DNA from: Bacteroidota bacterium
GTDB lineage: Bacteria > Bacteroidota > Bacteroidia > Bacteroidales > UBA12481
Reading direction: 5' to 3'
Length of the DNA: 37,328 nucleotides
Assembly (NCBI GenBank): GCA_018669475.1
Contig: JABHCC010000017.1
Span: forward strand, 1 to 37,328
Shown here one piece after another: positions 1 through 7,224 of the stretch (position 1 is the first letter of the stretch; each line of letters opens with the position of its first letter). The notes beneath the pieces were generated by a model. That model saw only the letters and a list, made by a program, of their open reading frames with translations. It was not told the DNA's origin and did not search any database. A program made the position numbers and the translations under genes.

Positions 1-2
1 CA

Positions 3-158
3 ACACTAAGCGGCATATATGGATTCCTTTTCATAACACTCCAACTAGCCGATTACGCACTGCTCATGGGCAGCATAGGATTATCTCTCATCCTCGGCAC
101 AACAATGTACTTCACAAGAAAAATAAACTGGTATAAATTGAATATAAAAACTGAATAG
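3..158 (+). CDS. creD: CreD-family inner membrane protein, C-terminal fragment cut by the window edge
   Basis: An open frame enters from the left edge and stops at TAG 156-158, giving about 51 residues. It reads a hydrophobic segment with the pattern GFLFITLQLADYALLMG, then a second hydrophobic stretch and a short basic tail (YFTRKINWYKL). This matches the last two membrane segments and the R-x-I-x-W-Y tail of CreD (inner membrane protein of the CreBC regulon, also called cell envelope integrity protein), whose C-terminus typically reads LQLEDYALL...MYLTRKIDWY. The role of CreD in Bacteroidota is poorly known; it is linked to envelope stress in other bacteria. The N-terminal bulk lies outside the window. 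The assignment rests on the tail only, but that tail is distinctive. Confidence 0.75.
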   Translation, partial: TLSGIYGFLFITLQLADYALLMGSIGLSLILGTTMYFTRKINWYKLNIKTE

Positions 159-291
159 AGGCAGCTTCGTTGGTGAAAAGCTTGAAAGAACTTAGTCTTT
201 CGAATTGATAATCGGTAAAGAGAAAATATTGTCTCATTTTTTGTCAATACTCAGATTTGTTGTAATTTGATGAAGCTAATACTTTGTAAAC

Positions 292-873
292 ATGAAAGCT
301 GGATATATTAATTTACTTATTATTTCAGGACTAGTAATTGGGTTATCTGCTTGTGAACAGATGATCAAAAATATGCTGGAATATGAAGATGCTACTGAAT
401 GTGCCAATGAAAAAGGGGAAGATCAGATGGTTGTCAAATATCCCTATGATAATGTTGACAGAGCATATATCGACGCTTTTCACAATACTCTGAGTGAGCC
501 TATCCTCAAAATATCTGATAATACTTACCATGCTTGTGTGGGTACAGAGATGACCATTTATTGCAAGATTCAGGTAGACCGGGAATGGATTGAAAAGGGA
601 GGATATGAGAATAGCATTAATGCCTTACACGAAATAAGATATCCTGGAAGTTTGGAGAGTTATAGAATTGGAGATCTGGAGAAAACTTATGATAGCCTCT
701 ATATGTATTTAATAAAGACAATTTCTTTTACTGTTCCGGCAAATAACAAAGATCCAGAATTTTATTGTGAGGTTATATGTGATTTGAGCATTCGAGGCCC
801 AACTGGAATAAGTATAGAAGAATTTCTTGAAAACGTATATGAGATGCGGCTGGAAATTGACTATTACTACTAA
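292..873 (+). CDS. Hypothetical lipoprotein (193 aa)
   Basis: The protein starts with a basic/hydrophobic signal and a lipobox-like LSAC with the lipidation Cys at residue 21, so it should be an envelope lipoprotein. The mature part is acidic and holds several more cysteines (for example in ECANEKG, YHACVG, IYCKIQ, FYCEVICDL), which suggests disulfides in an exported protein. I recognise no family. It stands alone: the CreD-like gene ends about 130 bp upstream and a broken minus-strand gene lies downstream in convergent orientation. ATG at 292 is the only sensible start because it begins directly with the signal peptide. Confidence 0.6.
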   Translation: MKAGYINLLIISGLVIGLSACEQMIKNMLEYEDATECANEKGEDQMVVKYPYDNVDRAYIDAFHNTLSEPILKISDNTYHACVGTEMTIYCKIQVDREWIEKGGYENSINALHEIRYPGSLESYRIGDLEKTYDSLYMYLIKTISFTVPANNKDPEFYCEVICDLSIRGPTGISIEEFLENVYEMRLEIDYYY

Positions 874-982
874 ATATAGCCAACGGGCACTAACATTAAT
901 TCGGTCTGAGAAAGAAGGATTTGAACACTCATAGTGAGAGGCATAGAACTAGACAAGTCAAAGCGACTATATATTGGCCAGT

Positions 983-1844
983 TTATTTTGACAGTGAAAA
1001 AAATATCTTGCTCACACTCCAACAACTATAATCAGTCACTTTTGCCTTTAAACGACCTTGCTTGTCTCTGGATTCTGATTTGAGGAATGTTATATGTTGA
1101 CATGTTTCTTTAAAATGATAACTGACAACATGCTCGTATTCCTCATCAACAGAAACTGTAAGACTGCCGTTGAAATGCCTGTTAGCAGAGTTTGTATAAT
1201 CCCAGGTCTGCGTAAATTGAAGACCATCTATTTCCAGATCGGGCTGATTATCTATCTCTTCTGGAATTTTAAAGTCAGGTGTTCCAATTCCTAAATCACC
1301 TGCCGAACCCTCCATTTGGACCTCGCCATCGTCGTCATAAGAGGTATAATCATAGGAAAGAAAACTTATGCTAAATACCAGTTGATTTACCTCCTGCTCT
1401 ATGAGTTTGGCTTCTATGGTTAAAGGTGTTATTTCAGTATACGGGTCTTTGGCCATGGCATGGGTGACTAACAACAGTATATCATAATTATCATTCAGAG
1501 AGGCTCGGCACAAGCACTTCTTCGCCAATTGACATGAAAACCTCGCTATCAGCTATACCATTGTGCTCCAGTTTGAGTGATACAGGTTCATTTGTGTTTC
1601 GGGGCAATCCTGAGATACTAAAACGTCCGGTGGCGGCGTCTCCCCTGTAAGGCCCTTTACCATTTGCCTTATAGATTGCAATTTTATAATCTTGCTGAAA
1701 AGCCCCGGCGGGAATGACTATTGAAACGCCCTCAGCGACAAGCTCCCCACCATCAATCCCAATCGTTGTTTCATTCAATAGTTGCTCCGGAATATATTCC
1801 AGCATTCTATCACAACTAAGTGAGAAAAACACAAGCACAAACAA
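983..1844 (-). pseudogene. Frameshifted lipoprotein with a ZU5-like N-terminal domain
   Basis: Two overlapping minus-strand frames make one gene. The 5' part (1844 down to 1491) encodes a short hydrophobic leader with LSCD (lipobox-like), then GGELVAEGVSIVIPAGAF, which resembles the start of ZU5-type domains (GG-x-h...V-x-IP-x-GA). It ends abruptly after VLVPSLSE. The second frame (983-1528) has no start or RBS of its own and continues naturally as SLNDNYDILLLVTHAMAKDPY. One extra base in the CTCTCT run near 1498-1506 explains the break. The restored protein would be about 290 residues. The start is also doubtful: TTG at 1844 leaves a very short leader, and an ATG at 1851 is out of frame, so the 5' end may carry a second lesion. 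Function unknown. Confidence 0.6.
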
Positions 1845-2060
1845 GAGGCATAAGAATGGAGAGAAGTATCCGGTGGAGAATGAAAGTTGTGTGCGGATCA
1901 GATCGAGAATAATTATGAGCTGTGCAAATCAGCCGTAATAATCCACGAATTATTAATCAGTGATTACCTGTAAATTCTTAATTGGTATTTTTGTAACGAA
2001 GATTTGAATAGATAAGGATGTAACTCGTAACTCGTATCTTTTAACACACAATCCAAAAAC

Positions 2061-2942
2061 ATGAAAGCAAGAACACTTCTAATAGCAATACTCCTACTTC
2101 TCCATATCGGACCTCTTCAGGCGCAGTTAAAAGTCATGACTTATAACATCCTCACAGGCTTCGACTGGAATCAGGACAGCACCAGAGGCACAGAATTGAT
2201 AAAATGGGTAAACACTCACAAACCTGATGTTCTTGCTCTTCAGGAGATGAATGGTTTCAATCCTGAGCGATTGGCAGTTTTTGCAAAGAAATGGGGGCAT
2301 GATCATTCAGCAATAGTAAAATCTTCTGGGTATCCAGTTGCCCTGACATCAAACAAGCCCATTATTGTTAAGGAGAGATTACTTGAGGGAATGTGGCATG
2401 GAATGCTTCATTGTGAAACCCAAGGGATTGATTTCTTTGTAGTACATCTCAGTCCGGCCGACTGGCAATTCAGAAAACGCGAAGCTTTGTTAATTAGTGA
2501 AAAAATAAAAGTAGTTGCAAAGGAAACCAATGATTATATCGTTCTGGGAGATTTCAATGCCCATACACCATTTGACGTTGAATTTAGCCGAAAATACCCA
2601 TACCAGCTAGAAAGATACCGAAAAGGAGATGCATCAAACGACAAATACCAAAACCTGCATAACCGAGAATACGACTATAGTGTTTTATCTACCTTCCTAT
2701 CCCTTTCATTAATTGATGTATCCAATAGATTTGTTCCAATGAATGATCGCACCACCTGTCCTACTCCACTCAATGTTCCACGCTGGCTTTCAACAGAGGA
2801 AATGAAAAAGACCAAACATCGCATTGATTTTATTCTGCTTAGTCCGAAATTGGCTCAAAAATGCACAGGAGCATGGATCTATAATGGACAGGAGAATTAT
2901 TACCTGTCGGATCATTATCCTGTCATGGTAGAGCTAAAGTGA
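2061..2942 (+). CDS. Secreted endonuclease/exonuclease/phosphatase-fold hydrolase
   Basis: The 293-residue protein has a classical signal peptide (residues 1-21, ending LQAQ). The rest is an EEP domain (exonuclease III/DNase I/sphingomyelinase fold): MTYNI with N29, LALQEMN with the metal ligand E62, VVHLSP, VLGDFNAH with D164 and N166, RIDFILLS with D256, and the C-terminal LSDHYPVMVEL with D284 and H285. These are the expected metal-binding and catalytic positions. A signal peptide suggests periplasmic or extracellular action on a phosphoester such as DNA, a phospholipid or a sugar phosphate; the substrate cannot be read from sequence. A weak promoter-like TATTTTTG lies at 1986-1993. It is a single-gene unit. 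Confidence 0.85.
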   Translation: MKARTLLIAILLLLHIGPLQAQLKVMTYNILTGFDWNQDSTRGTELIKWVNTHKPDVLALQEMNGFNPERLAVFAKKWGHDHSAIVKSSGYPVALTSNKPIIVKERLLEGMWHGMLHCETQGIDFFVVHLSPADWQFRKREALLISEKIKVVAKETNDYIVLGDFNAHTPFDVEFSRKYPYQLERYRKGDASNDKYQNLHNREYDYSVLSTFLSLSLIDVSNRFVPMNDRTTCPTPLNVPRWLSTEEMKKTKHRIDFILLSPKLAQKCTGAWIYNGQENYYLSDHYPVMVELK

Positions 2943-3050
2943 ATTATTTGGGAATAGATCTGAAAATTTCTCCACTTGCATTATCGCAACCGTCGTTACA
3001 GTAACATGTATTGCATTATTTTAAAATGAGAATTATGATCTTCTACTATA

Positions 3051-3090
3051 AGCAAACATGAGAAAGGATAAAAAGGTAACTAAAGATCGT
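3051..3090. repeat. Short repeat, second copy at 21831-21870
   Basis: The stretch from AGCAAACATG through AAAGATCG recurs with a few substitutions and 1-bp indels at 21831-21870. In the second locus it lies only about ten bases from the start of another shared block (21881-22145, matched here at 5056-5320). Here the two matching patches are separated by the toxin-antitoxin pair and the NagX-like gene. It has no coding content that I can recognise. Confidence 0.5.
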
Positions 3091-3153
3091 TGAACCGACC
3101 AGCATTGATTTCATTCGCCAAACCTGTCATCAATGTTTCCAGGAGCAAATACC

Positions 3154-3182
3154 TTGACACCGATATTTATTTTGTATATTTG
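3154..3182 (+). promoter_or_regulatory. Bacteroidota-type promoter for the RHH/MazF pair
   Basis: TTG (3154-3156, in the context CCTTGACAC) is followed after 18 bp by TATATTTG (3175-3182), a perfect TAnnTTTG -7 element. The antitoxin ATG is 27 bp downstream of the element. Confidence 0.6.
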
Positions 3183-3208
3183 TATTTCATAAATATGATC
3201 TACACATT

Positions 3209-3439
3209 ATGACAACATTTACGAGTTCGCTTCCAGATGATCTGCTGCAGAGCTTGAATACCCTGGCCGGTAAACTTTCAATTCCCAAAAACAAAATAAT
3301 TGAGAAGGCACTTCGGATTTATATTGATCAGATCAACCGGGCAGAATATGTTCAGTCATTTAAGAATGCCGCTGATGACATTGATGTTCTTGATATGGCT
3401 GAAGAAGGAATGGAAGACTATTTTAAGCAATTAGATTAA
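3209..3439 (+). CDS. Ribbon-helix-helix antitoxin of a MazF-type pair
   Basis: This 76-residue protein begins with a short beta strand (TTFTSSLPDDL) followed by two helices (LQSLNTLAGKLSIPKNKIIEKALRIY, described here by its pattern), the ribbon-helix-helix fold of CopG/Arc-type antitoxins. The acidic C-terminal half (DDIDVLDMAEEGMEDYF) is the usual flexible part that wraps the toxin. Its TAA stop overlaps the next ATG in TAATG, so the two genes are translationally coupled. RHH proteins normally bind their own promoter, which here overlaps a good -7 element just upstream. Antitoxin identity is inferred from fold plus partner. Confidence 0.85.
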   Translation: MTTFTSSLPDDLLQSLNTLAGKLSIPKNKIIEKALRIYIDQINRAEYVQSFKNAADDIDVLDMAEEGMEDYFKQLD

Positions 3440-3771
3440 TGTTACAAAGAGAAATATGGCTCGCTGACTTAAACCCAACAAAAGGTAATAAGCAAAAGGG
3501 GCTTCGACCGGTAGTTATTATCAGTGGTAATGTCTTGAACAAGTACATAAATATAATCATCGCATGTCCCCTCACCACAATAATCAAGAATTATAAAGGG
3601 AATTTGGTTTTACACCCAAACACCTCCAATGGTCTGAGTGAAACAAGTGAAATAATCACTTTCCAAATTAGATCAATATCAAAACAAAGACTCGTAAAGA
3701 ACTTAGGTACAATAACAAACACCCAACTCGAAATTCTTAAACAAGGTCTTAACGACATCCTGAAATACTAG
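3439..3771 (+). CDS. MazF/PemK-family endoribonuclease toxin
   Basis: The 110-residue protein has the MazF core: REIWLADLNPTKGNKQKGLRPVVII (basic loop and the R-P-V-V-I strand), then a central IIACPLTT strand with the conserved Thr, and a late SEIITFQIRSISKQRL strand. MazF toxins cut mRNA at short specific sequences in the cytoplasm. Length is typical. The start overlaps the antitoxin stop by one base. The pair RHH+MazF is a known arrangement although the antitoxin class varies among MazEF/PemIK systems. Target sequence cannot be predicted. Confidence 0.9.
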   Translation: MLQREIWLADLNPTKGNKQKGLRPVVIISGNVLNKYINIIIACPLTTIIKNYKGNLVLHPNTSNGLSETSEIITFQIRSISKQRLVKNLGTITNTQLEILKQGLNDILKY

Positions 3772-3839
3772 AATGGTCATCAGCACCCGATCAGCAGTAT
3801 CAAAGCCTATGATGCCATTTACAATTTATTAATTACCAA

Positions 3840-3862
3840 AACGTCAGCATAAAAACATCAGC
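3840..3862. repeat. 23-bp repeat just before the NagX-like gene, second copy at 21717-21739
   Basis: A 23-bp word beginning AACGTCAG and ending AACATCAGC occurs here immediately upstream of the ATG at 3864 and again at 21717-21739 with a single C/T mismatch. It is one of three patches shared between this locus and 21.7-22.1 kb. In the present locus it covers the ribosome-binding region of the acyltransferase gene. Confidence 0.5.
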
Positions 3863-3863
3863 T

Positions 3864-4952
3864 ATGAAGACCGGAGACCGACTCTTATCACTTGACTTCT
3901 TCAGGGGACTCACTATGTTCCTGCTCATCGCCGAGTTTGCACATATCTTTCCTTATCTCCTTGCCCCCGAAGTTGAGGGTACTTTGCTTTGGAAACTCGG
4001 TCAACAGCTGCACCACTGTGAATGGGCGGGTCTCCATTTCTGGGATCTTATACAGCCCTTCTTCATGTTTATTGTTGGAGTTGCCATGCCCTACTCTTTT
4101 AAAAACAGAAGAGCCCGGGGAAGCTCGGAAAAAGATATTTTTAAACATGTCATCATCCGCTCAATACTCCTTTTATTCATCGGTTGGGCTTTGTATTGTA
4201 TTGGTCCTGGTAAAATAGTATTCAGATTCCAGAACGTATTGGCTCAGCTGGGGATTACCTATTTTATGGCCTGGTTGATTATAAATAAGAAAGCCTGGTT
4301 TCAGATACTGTTCACTCTACTTTTGTTACTCATCACCGAAGGATTTTACCGATTCTTCCCGCTGGAGGGCTTTAACGAAGCTTTTGTACCAGGAAAGAAT
4401 TTTGGAGCCTGGTTTAATATCCTGATTGACGGACGTGAAGATCCAGGTCATTGGGCAATGTTTAATGCCATACCAACGGCAGCTCATACTATCTGGGGTG
4501 TTTTGGTTGGAAAATTGCTTTTAAATAGCAAACCGGCCTATGACAAAATCAAAACCTTACTTATAGCTGCAGTCGTGTTACTGGTAGTTGGATACGCAAC
4601 ATCTCTTGCCACTCCCATAATAAAAAGGATATCAACCAGTTCTTTTGTTCTGGTAAGCGGGGGCTACACCCTTTTGGTCATGACACTCTGCTACTGGATT
4701 ATTGACATACTTAAACTTCGCAAAGGAGTCTGGCTCTTTTCAATAATAGGAATGAATCCACTATTCATATATTTATTTTCCCATGTTGGTGGAGCAAAAT
4801 TAGTAAGACAAATAGTATTTCCTTTTACCTCCGGATTAACGGGATGGATTTCAGAATGGTTTGCCGGACTGTTCACCGGACTTGTAACACTTGCCCTGCT
4901 TTGGGGCATTTGCTATTGGCTCTATCGAAAGAAGATCTTCATAAGAATTTAA
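3864..4952 (+). CDS. NagX/HGSNAT-like membrane acyltransferase (DUF5009/DUF1624 type)
   Basis: The 362-residue protein opens with RLLSLDFFRGLTMFLLI, the typical start of the COG4299/heparan-alpha-glucosaminide N-acetyltransferase-like family, and continues with LHFWDLIQPFFMFIVGVAMP and about ten hydrophobic segments. Such proteins are thought to transfer acyl groups across the membrane onto sugars; in Bacteroidota they often accompany glycan use, but no glycan genes are adjacent here. The gene appears intact. Its last 45 or so codons and the stop occur again at 13933-14079 with only about five base changes, so this is one half of a duplication. The ATG lies directly after a 23-bp repeat also found near 21.7 kb. 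Substrate is unknown. Confidence 0.85.
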   Translation: MKTGDRLLSLDFFRGLTMFLLIAEFAHIFPYLLAPEVEGTLLWKLGQQLHHCEWAGLHFWDLIQPFFMFIVGVAMPYSFKNRRARGSSEKDIFKHVIIRSILLLFIGWALYCIGPGKIVFRFQNVLAQLGITYFMAWLIINKKAWFQILFTLLLLLITEGFYRFFPLEGFNEAFVPGKNFGAWFNILIDGREDPGHWAMFNAIPTAAHTIWGVLVGKLLLNSKPAYDKIKTLLIAAVVLLVVGYATSLATPIIKRISTSSFVLVSGGYTLLVMTLCYWIIDILKLRKGVWLFSIIGMNPLFIYLFSHVGGAKLVRQIVFPFTSGLTGWISEWFAGLFTGLVTLALLWGICYWLYRKKIFIRI

Positions 4953-4958
4953 TCAATC
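4812..4958 (+). repeat. 147-bp duplicated segment, partner at 13933-14079
   Basis: The end of the NagX-like gene, from ATAGTATTTCC to AATCAATC just after the stop, matches 13933-14079 at a constant offset of 9121 bp. I count about five substitutions and no gaps. The matching stops a few bases after the stop codon in both copies. Confidence 0.9.
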
Positions 4959-5055
4959 CTTAATCCGTAATAATAGATTCCCTTTGCAACTTATTCACCA
5001 TCCTCATTTTTTCCAGTATTGTCCATAGAGGGTTTTCAGTACAGTGAATATATAG

Positions 5056-5320
5056 TTAGCCCAAGTTGCTTTAAAGCAAAGTTTTGAGGATTTTGCCTAC
5101 CGACTTGTGATCTGGATCTACATCCATGGTTTTCCGTAATTCCACTATTGCCTTTTCTTTGTTGTTGGTTTCAAGAAAAAGACTCCCTAGTTCAAAATGC
5201 GATCTGGCTACTTCAGGAAACTCCTTAACATTTCGCTCCAGAGTCGTAATTGCATCTTCCAATTTACCTTTCGCAATGAGTGCATTTTCAAACTGGCTCA
5301 CGGTGTTAACATAAATATCG
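5056..5320 (-). pseudogene. TPR-containing 3' fragment duplicated from the Ntn hydrolase gene at 22 kb
   Basis: On the minus strand this encodes about 76 residues with two TPR-like units (KLEDAITTLERNVKEFPEVA, RSHFELGSLFLETNNKEKAI) and ends KILKTLL. The same sequence is the C-terminus of the secreted Ntn hydrolase at 21896-23083, and the DNA matches 21881-22145 at offset 16825 with scattered substitutions. The homology stops near 5320, so the catalytic domain and signal peptide are missing here. No start signal is evident at the M (5301). It is best read as a gene fragment left by a partial duplication or by recombination, and is probably not expressed. Confidence 0.8.
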
Positions 5321-5419
5321 TAGAGGGGGAAGTTGTTTGGTGTAAAATTAAAGAAGATTTTATTAAAACGATATATCTGTCCATTTCACTGTGCTGATCT
5401 ATTTCCAAATTGTAATCAT

Positions 5420-5450
5420 TTTGCAGAATTGTAATCTTTGTCTACCTTTG
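5420..5450 (+). promoter_or_regulatory. Promoter of the first arsR operon
   Basis: TTTG (5420-5423), 19-bp spacer, then TACCTTTG (5443-5450), a perfect Bacteroidota consensus. The last G is the first base of the dyad operator at 5450-5467, so a bound repressor would cover the transcription start. Confidence 0.75.
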
Positions 5451-5467
5451 TTCGTAATTTAACGAAC
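5450..5467. promoter_or_regulatory. Dyad operator, copy 1 (before arsR)
   Basis: GTTCGTAATTTAACGAAC has 6-bp perfect arms (GTTCGT/ACGAAC) and a 6-bp spacer. It abuts the -7 element and ends 4 bp before the arsR ATG. The same dyad recurs at 5788-5805 and 7192-7209, which makes it the probable binding site of the ArsR-family protein encoded next to it. Confidence 0.7.
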
Positions 5468-5471
5468 GGTT

Positions 5472-5771
5472 ATGTATAAAGTTAGTGCAACAACTCAACA
5501 ACAGGAAAGGTTAGCCAGGTATGCCAAGGCTCTTGGGCATCCGATTCGAGAATATGTGATAGAGCTGCTTTCAAAACAGTCTTGTTGTTATAGTGGTGAC
5601 CTTACCGATGAGCTATCAATTGCCAAATCCACACTTTCTCAGCATTTAAAGGAATTGAAAAATGCCGGATTGATTCAAGGTGAAATCGAATTGCCCAGAA
5701 TTAAATATTGCATTAATAAGAAAAACTGGGAAGAAGCTCAAAGTTTGTTCAATAATAGGTTTTGTAAATAA
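5472..5771 (+). CDS. arsR: ArsR/SmtB-family transcriptional regulator
   Basis: The 99-residue protein has the compact winged helix of the family: RYAKALGHPIREYVIELL, the recognition segment DELSIAKSTLSQHLKELKNAG (helix-turn-helix), and a wing with ELPRIKYCINK. A Cys pair C38-C39 lies just before the helix-turn-helix where ArsR-type proteins carry their metalloid-sensing thiolates, with more Cys near the wing and C-terminus (KYC, RFCK). This supports thiol, As(III) or Sb(III) sensing, but the exact ligand set is not the classical CxC. Autoregulation is strongly suggested by the operator overlapping its promoter. The first gene of a run of six same-strand genes. Confidence 0.9.
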   Translation: MYKVSATTQQQERLARYAKALGHPIREYVIELLSKQSCCYSGDLTDELSIAKSTLSQHLKELKNAGLIQGEIELPRIKYCINKKNWEEAQSLFNNRFCK

Positions 5772-5787
5772 AAAAATTTATCCAATC

Positions 5788-5805
5788 CTTCGTGGTTTTG
5801 CGAAC
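5788..5805. promoter_or_regulatory. Dyad operator, copy 2 (before the mini-thioredoxin gene)
   Basis: CTTCGTGGTTTTGCGAAC keeps the GTTCGy-N6-rCGAAC layout except for its first base (C). It lies 30 bp upstream of the thioredoxin ATG, in the gap after arsR. The site suggests that the effector genes have their own ArsR-controlled start or a second repressor contact point. Confidence 0.6.
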
Positions 5806-5835
5806 AACGAATTATGATATAAATATCAAATCTAA

Positions 5836-6069
5836 ATGGAAATAAAAGTATTAGGAACCGGATGTGCTAAATGCATTGCACTCGAGAAGGCAGTGAGGGA
5901 AACCGTGAATGAGAATGGCATCGATGCTGTTGTGACAAAAGTTGAAGACATTGTTGAAATCATGGGTTATGGCATTATGACCACGCCAGCTCTTGTTGTT
6001 GACGGAAAGATAATTATCAAGGGGAGAGTTCCTTCATCCAATGAAATCAAAGAACTATTAACCAAATAG
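5836..6069 (+). CDS. Mini-thioredoxin (redox-active disulfide protein), ArsE-like position
   Basis: The 77-residue protein has the fold and motif of the thioredoxin_3/redox-active disulfide protein 2 family: GTGCAKC with C10 and C13, and the cis-proline loop MTTPALVVDGK. It is cytosolic (no signal). In arsEFG-type gene sets a small thioredoxin-like protein, an exported CxxC protein and a CcdA-like permease occur together, so this could be the ArsE-like partner of the next two genes. It might equally be a general thiol carrier that feeds electrons to the CcdA-type membrane protein. Gap of only 9 bp to the next gene. Confidence 0.85.
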   Translation: MEIKVLGTGCAKCIALEKAVRETVNENGIDAVVTKVEDIVEIMGYGIMTTPALVVDGKIIIKGRVPSSNEIKELLTK

Positions 6070-6078
6070 AAAAAAAAC

Positions 6079-6474
6079 ATGAAAAGATCAATTCAATTAA
6101 TCGGACTCTTTTTATTTCTGGCAGTTTTTAATGTATCTGCTGGGGATTATAAAGAAAACTTGAATTCTAAAGATGTAAAAGTCTATTACTTTCATGCAAC
6201 TGCCAGATGTGCTACCTGCAAAGCTGTTGAGGCCGTAACACAGAAAACACTTAAAGATTCTTATGGGGATAAAGTCTCATTTACATCCATTAATCGTGAA
6301 AAAGAAAAGGATAATCCTCTGATTAAGAAATATAAGGTATCCGGACAAACACTTCTTGTTGTAAAAGGAGACAAAGTTGTAAATTTGACTAACGATGCTT
6401 TTTTAAATGCTCGAACCAAGCCAGAAAAGCTCACATCTAAAATCAAATCTACCATCGATAAATTACTTAAATAG
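6079..6474 (+). CDS. arsF: ArsF-family exported thioredoxin-like protein
   Basis: The 131-residue protein carries a signal peptide (about residues 1-22) and the diagnostic YYFHATARCATC stretch with C44-x-x-C47, a thioredoxin-like redox site. NCBI-style families with this motif are named nitrophenyl compound nitroreductase subunit ArsF, after the arsEFG genes associated with resistance to aromatic nitro-arsenicals. The role in Bacteroidota is untested. The next gene starts 2 bp after its stop, so the two are almost certainly co-translated. It should act in the periplasm, receiving reducing equivalents through the CcdA-like protein. Confidence 0.8.
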   Translation: MKRSIQLIGLFLFLAVFNVSAGDYKENLNSKDVKVYYFHATARCATCKAVEAVTQKTLKDSYGDKVSFTSINREKEKDNPLIKKYKVSGQTLLVVKGDKVVNLTNDAFLNARTKPEKLTSKIKSTIDKLLK

Positions 6475-6476
6475 GA

Positions 6477-7175
6477 ATGGAGTTTCTGCAAAATTTATTA
6501 GAAAACTCTCAATTTCCAATCCTTACTGCATTTTTGCTGGGGCTTATGACCGCCATAAGCCCCTGCCCTTTGGCTACAAACATAACCGCTATTGGGTTTA
6601 TTAGTAAGGACATCGAGAGTAGGCGTAAAGTTTTTCTTAATGGACTGGTATACACACTGGGGCGAGGTATCTCCTACACAGCCATTGGACTAATATTCTA
6701 TTTCAGTATAGGCCAATTAGAGTTTTCAGGATTTATCCAAAATTGGGGTGAAAAGATTCTTGGTCCATTATTATTAATTATTGGCCTTTTTATGCTGGGA
6801 GTATTAAAACTGAGGATTCCCGGGATGGGATCCCTGACAGAAAAAATGGAAGACAAATCGAGAACTGGATTTTGGGGGGTTCTCTTGCTGGGAATTGTTT
6901 TTGCTCTGGCTTTTTGTCCATACAGTGGCGTTCTATATTTTGGGATGTTAATTCCCATGACAGTCAGCAGCCCAAGTGGTTTGCTTTTACCAATAGTTTT
7001 TGCTCTCGGGACTGGAATCCCTGTAATTATTTTTTCATGGCTAATCGCTTTTAGTGTAGGCAAAATTGGTAACCTATATAACAGAATACAGACCTTTGAG
7101 CAATGGTTCAGGCGAGTTGTTGCGATTCTGTTCATCGGTATTGGTGTATATTATATTGTTCGCCTGTTTTTATAA
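6477..7175 (+). CDS. arsG: ArsG/CcdA-family membrane protein
   Basis: The 232-residue protein has six hydrophobic segments and the DsbD/CcdA-type cysteine positions: AISPCPLATN (C30) in the first helix and ALAFCPYSGVLYFG in the fourth. CcdA-like proteins pass electrons from cytosolic thioredoxin to periplasmic CxxC proteins; the ArsG subgroup has been described as an efflux permease for trivalent aromatic arsenicals. Here the ArsF-like CxxC protein lies immediately upstream and the cytosolic mini-thioredoxin before that, so a thiol relay is as likely as efflux. Both readings fit the sequence. Confidence 0.85.
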   Translation: MEFLQNLLENSQFPILTAFLLGLMTAISPCPLATNITAIGFISKDIESRRKVFLNGLVYTLGRGISYTAIGLIFYFSIGQLEFSGFIQNWGEKILGPLLLIIGLFMLGVLKLRIPGMGSLTEKMEDKSRTGFWGVLLLGIVFALAFCPYSGVLYFGMLIPMTVSSPSGLLLPIVFALGTGIPVIIFSWLIAFSVGKIGNLYNRIQTFEQWFRRVVAILFIGIGVYYIVRLFL

Positions 7176-7191
7176 AAAATTTACTTGTCCT

Positions 7192-7209
7192 GTTCGCCTT
7201 ATTGCGAAC
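7192..7209. promoter_or_regulatory. Dyad operator, copy 3 (before the ArsP-type permease)
   Basis: GTTCGCCTTATTGCGAAC, a perfect 6-6-6 inverted repeat, lies in the 49-bp gap between arsG and the permease, 15 bp upstream of the permease ATG. It matches the sites at 5450 and 5788. Confidence 0.7.
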
Positions 7210-7224
7210 ATTATATCAATAATA

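Noticed and set aside
983-1844. Programmed frameshift in the ZU5-like lipoprotein gene
   Set aside because: No slippery heptamer or downstream structure could be pointed to; a plain indel in CTCTCT is simpler.
5071-5301. Independent TPR gene
   Set aside because: It is a near-identical 3' fragment of the gene at 21896-23083.
7066-7224. Extension of the permease frame upstream of 7225
   Set aside because: It lies inside arsG and the operator; the protein family begins with the basic residues MSLKKELK.
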